This document shows positions 51,722 to 58,964 of a stretch of DNA of 64,000 nucleotides, piece by piece (position 1 is the first letter of the stretch; each line of letters begins with the position of its first letter). This DNA comes from Nocardioides potassii. GTDB taxonomy: Bacteria; Actinomycetota; Actinomycetes; Propionibacteriales; Nocardioidaceae. The notes under the pieces were generated by a model. That model was not told where the DNA came from. It saw only the letters and a program-made list of their open reading frames with translations, and ran no database searches. A program made the translations under genes and the position numbers. Location: the NCBI RefSeq assembly GCF_021648885.1, contig NZ_JAKJHZ010000003.1, forward strand, positions 496,001-560,000, read 5' to 3'.

Positions 51722-53244
51722 TGGACACCCCACGACGTTCTTCTCCTCCGCTGCGCTCCCCCGAAGAACGCCGCGGGGACCCCAAGAACAACCGCTGGAC
51801 GGCGCGCGAGCTGCTCGACCTGGTGCTTGACGCGGGCACCTTCGACTCGTGGGACGAGCCGATCGACCTGGCCTACGCCGACGCCCTTCCTGACCCGGGC
51901 TACCGCGCCGCCCTCGAGGCGGCCGCCGAGAAGGCCGGCACCGACGAGTCCGTGCTGACCGGGCGCGGCGAGGTCCGCGGCCGGCCGGTGGCGGTGGTGG
52001 TCAACGAGTTCGGCTTCCTCGCCGGCTCGATCGGGCGGGCCGCCGCCGACCGGATCACCTCCGCCGTACGCCGGGCGACCGCCGAGGGGCTGCCCCTGCT
52101 CGCCAGCACCGCGTCGGGCGGCACGCGGATGCAGGAGGGCACGCCGGCGTTCGTGCGGATGGCCGAGATCTCCCGCGCGCTGATGGACCACCGCGCCGCC
52201 GGGCTTCCCTACCTCGTCCACCTGCGCCACCCGACCACCGGCGGCGTCTACGCGTCATGGGGCTCGCTCGGCCACGTGACCGTCGCCGAGCCGGGCGCCC
52301 TCGTGGGCTTCCTCGGGCCCAAGGTCTACGAGGCGCTCAACGGACGACCGTTCCGGCCCGGCGTGCAGGTGGCGGAGAACCTCGCCGCGGCCGGGGTCAT
52401 CGACGGCGTCGTCGCCGCCGAGGACCTGCCCGCGATGGTCGACTCCGCGCTGGCCGTGCTCGTCGACGCCCCCGGCCCGGGCGTCCTGCCCGTCCGGGCG
52501 GCGCGGGCGGTCGGCGACCACGACGCCTGGGACAGCATCGAGCGCACGCGCCGTACGGACCGGGTCGGGCTCCGCGACGTGCTCGCCCACGGTGCCACCG
52601 GCACCCTCCGGCTGCGCGGCACCGACGAGGGCGAGCGCGACTCGACGGTGATGGTCGCGCTGACCCGTCTCGACGACCAGCCGTGCGTCGTCGTCGGCCA
52701 GGACCGGGCGCGCCAGGCCCCGGGCCACGCGATGGGACCCGGCGCCCTGCGCGAGGCCCGCCGCGGGATGCGGCTGGCCGAGGAGCTCGGCCTGCCCCTG
52801 GTCACGGTGATCGACACCCCCGGCGCCGAGCTGTCGCCCGACGCGGAGGAGCGTGCCATCGCCGGCGAGATCGCCCGCTGCATCGCGACGCTGACGACGA
52901 TGAGCGTGCCGACCGTGTCGGTCGTCCTCGGCCAGGGCTGCGGGGGAGGAGCGCTCGCGTTCCTGCCCGCGCGGGCGGTCATCGCCACCGAGCACGCCTG
53001 GCTCTCGCCGCTGCCGCCAGAGGGTGCGAGCGTGATCGTCCACGGCGACGTCTCGCACGCCGCCGAGATGGCGTCCCGCCAGCGCGTGCGCGCGAGCGAC
53101 CTGCTCGCCGACGGGATCGTCCAGCACGTCGTGCCCGAGGTCGACGGCGAGCCGGCCCGCGACCTCGCCGTCGCGGTGGCGGCCGAGGTCTCGGCGCTCC
53201 TGCGCGAGATGACCGGGCGTACGCCGGTGGCGCACGCGTCCTGA
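51721..53244 (+). CDS. Fused carboxyltransferase (AccD/AccA- or MdcD/E-like)
   Basis: The 507-residue protein has two crotonase-type halves. The first (about 30-270) resembles AccD/MdcD: VVNEFGFLAGSIGRAAADRI and LLASTASGGTRMQEGTPAFV. The AccD zinc finger is absent. The second (about 290-500) resembles AccA/MdcE: LPLVTVIDTPGAELSPDAEE and VVLGQGCGGGALAFLPARAV. It could be the carboxyltransferase of an acyl-CoA carboxylase, but no biotin carboxylase or biotinyl protein is nearby. With MatC and a CoA-transferase, a decarboxylase for malonyl-CoA is an alternative. The N-terminal 25 residues are polar and look like an extension. Confidence 0.8.
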   Translation: MDTPRRSSPPLRSPEERRGDPKNNRWTARELLDLVLDAGTFDSWDEPIDLAYADALPDPGYRAALEAAAEKAGTDESVLTGRGEVRGRPVAVVVNEFGFLAGSIGRAAADRITSAVRRATAEGLPLLASTASGGTRMQEGTPAFVRMAEISRALMDHRAAGLPYLVHLRHPTTGGVYASWGSLGHVTVAEPGALVGFLGPKVYEALNGRPFRPGVQVAENLAAAGVIDGVVAAEDLPAMVDSALAVLVDAPGPGVLPVRAARAVGDHDAWDSIERTRRTDRVGLRDVLAHGATGTLRLRGTDEGERDSTVMVALTRLDDQPCVVVGQDRARQAPGHAMGPGALREARRGMRLAEELGLPLVTVIDTPGAELSPDAEERAIAGEIARCIATLTTMSVPTVSVVLGQGCGGGALAFLPARAVIATEHAWLSPLPPEGASVIVHGDVSHAAEMASRQRVRASDLLADGIVQHVVPEVDGEPARDLAVAVAAEVSALLREMTGRTPVAHAS

Positions 53245-53273
53245 CGGCTTCGGGTGCCTGCCATGATCGGCGC

Positions 53274-54164
53274 ATGGCGGACTACCTCACGCTCCACGAC
53301 GGCCGGACGGTGGAGCACCTCGAGGGCGGCGACCCCGAGGGCTTCCCGCTCGTCTACCACTCCGGCACCCCGAGCGGAGCCGTCGAGGACGAGCAGCTCT
53401 TCGCCGCGGCCGGGGCCGCCGGCCTGCGGCTGGTGACGTACTCCCGACCCGGCTACGGCCGGTCCACGCCTCGCGGCGGTCCCGACCACGTGGTCGCGCC
53501 GGTCCTCGCCGACGCCGCCGACACCGAGGCGCTGCTCGACCACCTCGACATCGACGAGTTCATCACGCTCGGCTGGTCGGGCGGCGGCCCCCGGGCGCTC
53601 GCGTGCGCGGCGGCGATGCCCGGACGGTGCCGCGCCGCGTCGCTGCTGGCCGGCGTCGCGCCCTTCGACGCCGACGGCCTCGACTGGCTGGCCGGCATGG
53701 GCGAGGAGAACGTGCGCGACTTCGAGGCCGTGCAGGCCGGCCGGGAGACCTACCGCCCGATCGCCGTGCAGCAGGCCGACGAGCTCCGCTCCGTCTCCGG
53801 CGACGACATCGTCCTCGCCCTCGGCGACCTCGTCGACGAGGTCGACGCCGCGGCGCTGACCGGCGCCTTCGCCGAGACCGTGGCGGCGTCGTTCCGGCAC
53901 GCGATGGCGCAGGGACCGGTCGGGATGATCGACGACAACCTGCAGATCGTGGCGCCGTGGGGCTTCGACGTCCGCTCCATCACCGTGCCGGTCGCCGTCT
54001 GGCAGGGCGAGCACGACCGGATGGTGCCCTACGCCCACGGCCAGTGGCTGGCGGCCGCCATCCCCGGCGCGCGGCCGCACCTCTTCGCCGACGAGGGCCA
54101 CCTCTCGCTCGTCGCCCGGATCGACGAGATCCTCGCCGACCTGCGAGTGCTGGCCGGTCTCTGA
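53274..54164 (+). CDS. Alpha/beta hydrolase
   Basis: The 296-residue protein has the classical fold. The nucleophile elbow is LGWSGGGPRALACAAAMPG (G-W-S-G-G), HSGTPSG near residue 29 is the oxyanion loop, GEHDRMVPYAHG holds the acid Asp and DEGHLSL the His. A lid region lies at residues about 130-220. The reaction is unknown; ester or epoxide hydrolysis is possible. The ATG at 53274 follows the carboxyltransferase by 29 bp, so it may be part of that operon. The 83-bp tandem array starts 40 bp after the stop. Confidence 0.83.
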   Translation: MADYLTLHDGRTVEHLEGGDPEGFPLVYHSGTPSGAVEDEQLFAAAGAAGLRLVTYSRPGYGRSTPRGGPDHVVAPVLADAADTEALLDHLDIDEFITLGWSGGGPRALACAAAMPGRCRAASLLAGVAPFDADGLDWLAGMGEENVRDFEAVQAGRETYRPIAVQQADELRSVSGDDIVLALGDLVDEVDAAALTGAFAETVAASFRHAMAQGPVGMIDDNLQIVAPWGFDVRSITVPVAVWQGEHDRMVPYAHGQWLAAAIPGARPHLFADEGHLSLVARIDEILADLRVLAGL

Positions 54165-54203
54165 CGCTCGGCCCGACACGACGTCGCGCCGCACCGAGCG
54201 GTG

Positions 54204-54586
54204 CGGTGGTCCACCCACATGCGGCGGCGCGGGAATGTCGCTCCACCACCCCCGGCCGGCGCGTCGTACGACGGCACGCGCGGCAGCGGTGGTCCACCCA
54301 CATGCGGCGGCGCGGGGATGTGGCTCCACCACCGCCGGCCGGCGCGTCGTACGACGGCACGCGCGGCAGCGGTGGTCCACCCACATGCGGCGGCGCGGGA
54401 ATGTGGCTCCACCACCGCCAGCCGGCGCGGCGTACGACGACACGCGCGGCAGCGGTGGTCCACCCACATGCGGCGGCGCGGGAATGTGGCTCCACCACCG
54501 CCAGCCGGCGCGGCGTACGACGGCACGCGCGGCAGCGGTGGTCCACCCACATGCGGCGGCGCGGGAATGTCGCTCCGCCACCCCCG
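54204..54586. repeat. 83-bp tandem array, about 4.6 copies
   Basis: Units start at 54205, 54288, 54371, 54454 and 54537, an exact 83-bp period. Each unit holds a hairpin: GGTGGTCCACCCACAT on one side and ATGTGGCTCCACCACC on the other, with a GC-rich loop of about 14 bp. A linker of about 38 bp contains the perfect palindrome CGTCGTACGACG in several units. Units differ at a few positions, some paired (GTCGCT versus GTGGCT). The head GGTGGTCC differs by one base from the GGTAGTCC head of the A and B boxes. It lies between convergent genes. Confidence 0.9.
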
Positions 54587-54622
54587 GTCGGACCGGGAGC
54601 GGCGACCCGCGACGAGCGGAGG

Positions 54623-55549
54623 TCAGCTGGCCTTCTTGGCCTGCTTCTTCGCGGCGGTCTTCTTGGTCGTCGACTTCTTGGCGGCGGCCTTCTTGGCCGG
54701 TGCCTTCTTCGCGGCGGTCTTCTTGGCAGGCGCCTTCTTGGCGGCCGACTTCTCGTCCGAGGACCCACTGTCCTCGCCGCGCGCGGTCTTCGCCGCGGCG
54801 ACCGACTTCTGGAGCGCGGCGAGCAGGTCGACCACCTCGCCCGAGGTCTTGGTCGAGGTCTCGGTGCGCTTGATCTCGCCGCCCTCGATCTTGGACTTCA
54901 CCAAGGCCTCGACGGCACCGGCGTAGTCGTCCTCGAACTCGGTCGCGTCGAAGTCGCCGGCCAGCGTCTCGACGAGCATCTGCGCCATCTTGACCTCCTG
55001 CGGCTTAACGTCGCCGGTCTCGACGGAGAAGTCGGGCGTGCGGATCTCGTCGGGCCACATCATCGTCTGCAGGACGATGACGTCGTCCTTCACGCGAAGC
55101 ACAGCGATGCTCGTGCGCTGGCGCAGGGCAACCGTGACCACGGCCATCCGGTCGGCGTCGAGCAGGGCCTGGCGGAGCAGGGCGTAGGGCTTGGCGCCGG
55201 CGCCCTCGGGCTCGAGGTAGTAGGACTTCTCGAAGAGGAGCGGGTCGATCTGCTCGCGCGGCACGAACTTCTCCACGGCGATCTCGCGCGACGACGTCGA
55301 CGGCAGCTCGGCCATGTCGTCGTCGGTGAGGATCACCATCTCGCCGTCCTCGGTCTCGTAGCCCTTGGCGATGTCGGCGTAGGCCACCTCCTCGCCGTCG
55401 AGGGAGCAGACCCGCTGGTACTTGATCCGGCCGCCGTCCTTGGCGTGGACCTGGCGGAACGACACGTCGTGGCTCTCGGTCGCCGCGTAGAGCTTCACCG
55501 GGACACTGACCAGGCCGAAGGAGACGGCACCCTTCCAGATCGCGCGCAT
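54623..55549 (-). CDS. ku: Ku protein (NHEJ)
   Basis: The 308-residue bacterial Ku starts MRAIWKGAVSFGLVSVPVKL, the family signature. The core ring domain extends to about residue 250, and the tail is a lysine/alanine-rich stretch of AKKAPAKK-type repeats (about 265-308) that resembles histone H1 and extends DNA contacts. It binds broken DNA ends and recruits LigD. It diverges from the ligase and polymerase genes at 55624, giving a complete core NHEJ set in 3 kb. Confidence 0.95.
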   Translation of the reverse strand: MRAIWKGAVSFGLVSVPVKLYAATESHDVSFRQVHAKDGGRIKYQRVCSLDGEEVAYADIAKGYETEDGEMVILTDDDMAELPSTSSREIAVEKFVPREQIDPLLFEKSYYLEPEGAGAKPYALLRQALLDADRMAVVTVALRQRTSIAVLRVKDDVIVLQTMMWPDEIRTPDFSVETGDVKPQEVKMAQMLVETLAGDFDATEFEDDYAGAVEALVKSKIEGGEIKRTETSTKTSGEVVDLLAALQKSVAAAKTARGEDSGSSDEKSAAKKAPAKKTAAKKAPAKKAAAKKSTTKKTAAKKQAKKAS

Positions 55550-55623
55550 GGATCGACGATAGCCGTCACATCTGTCACTCGTCTCCCTGCAAAGGGATGC
55601 CGCCGGGATGCCAGACTTCAGGG

Positions 55624-56544
55624 GTGCGCCCCATGCTCGCCACCAAGACCGACCGCGTGCCGACCGGTGCGCAGTGGCTCCACGAGGTCAAGTGGGACGG
55701 CGTCCGCGTGCTGGTCGACGTCCGCGACGGCGTCGCCCGGATGACCAGCCGCAACGACAACAACGTGACGGCCGCGTGGCCCGAGCTCAGCGCGCCCCCG
55801 CTCGGCGATCGCGACCTCATGGTCGACGGCGAGGTGATCGCGCTCAACGAGCGCGGCGTCCCCGACTTCCGCGTCCTCCAGCACCGCATGCACGTGCGCA
55901 ACGCCCGCGAGGTCGCGCGCCTGGTCGGGTCGATCCCCGCCACGTTGATGGTCTTCGACCTGCTGCGCCTCGACGGCGAGGACCTGACCGACCGCCCGCT
56001 CGAGGAGCGCCGAGCACTGCTCGAGGAGCTGCCCCTCGCCGACTCGACGTGGCAGGTCCCGGCGGCGTACGACGACGGCGACATGCTGTTCGAGGCGACC
56101 CTCGCCCAAGGGCTGGAGGGCGTCGTCAGCAAGCGCCGCACCTCGCGCTACCGGTTCGACTCCCGCAGCGAGGACTGGCGCAAGCTGCCCCACCGGCACC
56201 GCGGCTCGTTCGTCGTCGGCGGCTGGCGCCCGCAGACCGGTACGACGGACCGGCTGGCAGCGCTGCTCGTCGGCGAGCAGACCGCCGACGGCCTGCTCTA
56301 CCGCGGCCGGGTCGGCAGCGGCATCGCCGGCCTCACCAGCAGGCGGCTGGCCGAGCTGCTGGCGCCGCTCGCGAGCGACACCAACCCGTTCGCCGACGAC
56401 GTACCGCGCGTCGACGCGGACGGGACGTTCTGGGTCGAGCCGCGCGTGGTGGTGGACATCGACACGCACGGCCTGGGGTACGACCGGCTCCGGCAGCCGT
56501 CCTTCCAGGGCGTGCGCGACGACCTGAGCCCGGAGGACCTGTGA
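55624..56544 (+). CDS. ATP-dependent DNA ligase, LigD ligase-domain type
   Basis: The 306-residue protein is a stand-alone LigD-type ligase. The nucleotidyl lysine is K23 in EVKWDGVRVL (motif I), MVDGEVIALN is motif III, EGVVSKRR motif IV and WRKLPHR motif V. The C-terminal OB-fold follows (GSFVVGGWRPQTGT). GTG at 55624 (VRPMLATKTD) is used; ATG 9 bp later is possible. The stop overlaps the polymerase gene by one base. It seals double-strand breaks with Ku. Confidence 0.9.
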   Translation: MRPMLATKTDRVPTGAQWLHEVKWDGVRVLVDVRDGVARMTSRNDNNVTAAWPELSAPPLGDRDLMVDGEVIALNERGVPDFRVLQHRMHVRNAREVARLVGSIPATLMVFDLLRLDGEDLTDRPLEERRALLEELPLADSTWQVPAAYDDGDMLFEATLAQGLEGVVSKRRTSRYRFDSRSEDWRKLPHRHRGSFVVGGWRPQTGTTDRLAALLVGEQTADGLLYRGRVGSGIAGLTSRRLAELLAPLASDTNPFADDVPRVDADGTFWVEPRVVVDIDTHGLGYDRLRQPSFQGVRDDLSPEDL

Positions 56545-57437
56545 TGACGGACGTGCAGGTCGACGTCGAGGGCCGCACCCTCAAGATCAGCAACCTCGAC
56601 AAGGTGCTCTACCCGCGCACCGGCACCACGAAGGGCGAGGTGCTCAACTACTACGCCCAGGTCTCGCCGGTGCTACTGCCGCACCTCAGGGACCGCGCGG
56701 TCACCCGGATCCGTTGGCCCAACGGCGTGGAGAAGGGCAGCTTCTTCGAGAAGAACAAGCCGCCCGGCACGCCGTCGTGGGTGCGTACGGTCGCCGTCCC
56801 CACCACCGGCTCCCGCTCCGGCAAGGGCGACGGCACCCTCGAGTTCCCGATCTGCGACGACCTGGCCACGCTCACCTGGCTGGCCAACCTCGCCTCACTC
56901 GAGCTCCACGTGCACCAGTGGACGGTCGACGAGGACGGGACCCCCAGGAACCCCGACCGGCTCGTCATCGACCTCGACCCCGGCGAGCCCGCCGGCCTGC
57001 ACGAGTGCGCGCGGGTCGCGCTGATGGTGCGCGACGCGCTGTCCGCGCGCGACCTCGGCTGCACCCCGGTGACCAGCGGCAGCAAGGGGCTGCACCTCTA
57101 CGCGCCGATGGACGGCTCGCTCGACAGCGACGGTACGACGGCGCTGGCGAAGGAGGTCGCCGAGGAGCTGCAGCGCGAGCACGGCGACCTGGTGACGAGC
57201 GTGATGACCAAGGCCAAGCGCCCGGGCAAGGTGTTCCTGGACTGGTCGCAGAACTCCGGGTCGAAGACGACCGTCTCGCCCTACTCGCTGCGCGGCAAGG
57301 AGCGGCCCACCGCCGCCACCCCGCTGACGTGGGCCGAGGTCGAGGAGGGCGCGGAGGACGAGCTCGCCCTCGAGCAGTTCACGATGGGTGAGGTGCTGGA
57401 GCGTGTCGCCGAGCTGGGTGACGTCTTCGAGGCCTGA
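56544..57437 (+). CDS. ligD: NHEJ polymerase (LigD POL domain)
   Basis: The 297-residue protein equals the LigD primase-polymerase domain. ISNLDKVLYPRTGTTKGEVL is the 5'-phosphate-binding start, LVIDLDPGE holds the catalytic D-x-D pair, and TSGSKGLHLYAP with a later Asp (KVFLDWSQN) completes the site. It adds nucleotides at broken ends. In M. tuberculosis polymerase, nuclease and ligase are one protein; here polymerase and ligase are separate neighbouring genes and no phosphoesterase domain is seen. Confidence 0.92.
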   Translation: MTDVQVDVEGRTLKISNLDKVLYPRTGTTKGEVLNYYAQVSPVLLPHLRDRAVTRIRWPNGVEKGSFFEKNKPPGTPSWVRTVAVPTTGSRSGKGDGTLEFPICDDLATLTWLANLASLELHVHQWTVDEDGTPRNPDRLVIDLDPGEPAGLHECARVALMVRDALSARDLGCTPVTSGSKGLHLYAPMDGSLDSDGTTALAKEVAEELQREHGDLVTSVMTKAKRPGKVFLDWSQNSGSKTTVSPYSLRGKERPTAATPLTWAEVEEGAEDELALEQFTMGEVLERVAELGDVFEA

Positions 57438-57491
57438 GCATCCACGAGCGTCCTCGAGCGTGTGACGATGCCCACATCTGCCCGAAAGCGC

Positions 57492-57512
57492 CCGGTCCTG
57501 CCCGGATTTTTT
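57492..57512 (+). terminator. Weak intrinsic terminator after the NHEJ genes
   Basis: CCGG (57492-57495) and CCGG (57502-57505) can form a short stem with a six-base loop, followed by a run of six T (57507-57512). The stem is short, but the T-run is rare in this genome and lies 55 bp after the polymerase stop. Confidence 0.45.
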
Positions 57513-57569
57513 CTTCGGTGTGACCATCCTGAGGATCGTGCGTGGAACAGGGCAACGGATCCTTGACAC

Positions 57570-57716
57570 ATGTCCCGCATCCTGCTGATCCCGGTCGCCG
57601 TGCTCCTCGCGGCCGGTGCCGTGGTCGCCGGACCCGGCGAGCAGGCTCCCGCGGTTCCGGCCCAGACGATCGTCACGCCGTCCACCGACTTGGGGTTTCA
57701 GCACACTGCACGCTGA
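57570..57716 (+). CDS. Possible 48-residue exported peptide
   Basis: An ATG at 57570 opens a 48-residue frame that begins SRILLIPVAVLLAAGAVVAG, like a signal peptide or small membrane peptide, followed by a Pro/Ala-rich segment. No good ribosome site is present, and a TTGACA lies directly before the ATG. It ends 10 bp before the response-regulator start. The hydrophobic N-terminus is the main support. Confidence 0.35.
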   Translation: MSRILLIPVAVLLAAGAVVAGPGEQAPAVPAQTIVTPSTDLGFQHTAR

Positions 57717-57726
57717 TGGTGCACAT

Positions 57727-58434
57727 ATGCTCTCCCGCATGGTGCACGACGTGTTGGTGGTCGAGGACGAGGAAGACATCGCCGTCCCGCTCATGCGCAC
57801 GCTCGAGCGCGAGGGCTATGACGTGACTCGGGTCTCGGGCGGAGCGGATGCGGTGGAGTTCGTCGTCGACGATGCTCCCGCCGTGGTGATCCTGGACCTC
57901 GGTCTGCCGGACATCGACGGCATCGAGGTGTGCCGGCAGATGCGCTCGGGCGGCTACCAGGGCGGGATCATCATGGTCACCGCCCGCGCGGGGGAGCTCG
58001 ACCGCGTGGTCGGCCTCGACGTCGGCGCCGACGACTACCTCGCCAAGCCGTTCGGCCTCGCCGAGCTCCTTGCGCGCGTGCGCGCCCTGCTGCGCCGCAG
58101 CGCCATCGTCGTCACCAACGACACCACCGTCACCACGGCCTCCGGTCTCAGCATCGACGCCGCGTCGCGCCGCGTCCACCTCGGTGACCGCGAGATCGCG
58201 CTGACCGCCAAGGAGTTCGACGTCCTTGCGGTCCTCGCCTCCCACCACGACAAGGTCGTGCCCCGCGAGACGCTGATGAACCAGGTGTGGGACCAGAACT
58301 GGTACGGCTCGACCAAGACCCTCGACGTCACCATCGGTCGCCTGCGCAGCAAGCTCGAGGCCGCCGAGGCGGGGGAGCGGGTCGTCGCGATCCGCGGTGT
58401 CGGCTTCCGGCTCGAGACCGGCACGCCGGCCTGA
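57727..58434 (+). CDS. OmpR-family response regulator
   Basis: The 235-residue protein has a receiver domain (VVEDEEDIAVPLMRT, phospho-Asp in VILDLGLPDIDG, Lys in DYLAKPFGLAELLARV) and an OmpR-type winged helix (about 135-230, LTAKEFDVLAVLASH and KTLDVTIGRLRSKLEA). No histidine kinase is adjacent, so its partner is elsewhere. ATG at 57727 is used; a second ATG 12 bp on would also serve. The next gene probably starts at a CTG overlapping its stop. Confidence 0.9.
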   Translation: MLSRMVHDVLVVEDEEDIAVPLMRTLEREGYDVTRVSGGADAVEFVVDDAPAVVILDLGLPDIDGIEVCRQMRSGGYQGGIIMVTARAGELDRVVGLDVGADDYLAKPFGLAELLARVRALLRRSAIVVTNDTTVTTASGLSIDAASRRVHLGDREIALTAKEFDVLAVLASHHDKVVPRETLMNQVWDQNWYGSTKTLDVTIGRLRSKLEAAEAGERVVAIRGVGFRLETGTPA

Positions 58435-58964
58435 TCGCGCCGCGCCTCCGGCTGCGGCCGTACGTCGACGACGACGCGCCGCGCGTCCTCGACATCCTCG
58501 GCCGGCCCGAGGTGGTGCGTTGGCTGGGCAGTCCGGTCCCGATGGTTGACCTCGACGCCGCCCGGGAGTGGATCGGCTCGAAGCGGCGCCGCGAGGAGGC
58601 GGACCCGTTCGACCTCGCCCGCGCGGTCGTCGTACGGGACTCGGGGGTCGTGGCGGGCACCGTCTCGCTCTCGCGCTGTCACCGCCATGGCACGGGCAAG
58701 TTCGTCGGCGAGTACGAGGTGGGATGGACGCTGCACCCCGACTCCACCGGCCACGGCTACGCCACGGAGGCGGCCCTCGCCCTGCTCGACGACGTGTTCG
58801 CGCGCGGGCTGCCCGAGGCGTGGTGCGGCGTGTTCGTCGGGAACGACGCCTCCTGCCGGGTGGCCGAGCGCCTCGGCCTGCGTGCGCTGGGCGTCGGGCC
58901 GGACCCGTGGTGGGACGGCGAGAGCCACCTCTACAAGGTCACGCGGGACCAGTGGCTGCGGTGA
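58431..58964 (+). CDS. GNAT acetyltransferase with probable CTG start
   Basis: The protein is of the RimJ/RimL type: LRLRPYVDDDAPRVLDILGR is the start of the fold, EVGWTLHPDSTGHGYATEAA carries the acetyl-CoA motif (here S-T-G-H-G-Y-A), and NDASCRVAERLGLRALG is the C-terminal helix. No ATG or GTG lies near the expected start. CTG at 58431-58433 overlaps the response-regulator stop (CTGA) as many neighbours do with GTGA or ATGA, giving 177 residues. The substrate may be a protein N-terminus or a small molecule. Its end overlaps the convergent MFS gene by 26 bp. Confidence 0.75.
   Translation: MIAPRLRLRPYVDDDAPRVLDILGRPEVVRWLGSPVPMVDLDAAREWIGSKRRREEADPFDLARAVVVRDSGVVAGTVSLSRCHRHGTGKFVGEYEVGWTLHPDSTGHGYATEAALALLDDVFARGLPEAWCGVFVGNDASCRVAERLGLRALGVGPDPWWDGESHLYKVTRDQWLR

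Noticed and set aside
54204..54586. Reading the tandem array as a CRISPR array
   Set aside because: There are no variable spacers; the whole 83-bp unit repeats, and no cas genes are near.
54029..54768. Repetitive open frames through the 83-bp tandem array on both strands
   Set aside because: 83 is not a multiple of three, so each unit is read in a different frame. The frames exist only because the array lacks stop codons.
57563..57568. TTGACA as a -35 box for the response regulator
   Set aside because: No matching -10 sequence at 16-18 bp, and it lies 160 bp from the start codon.
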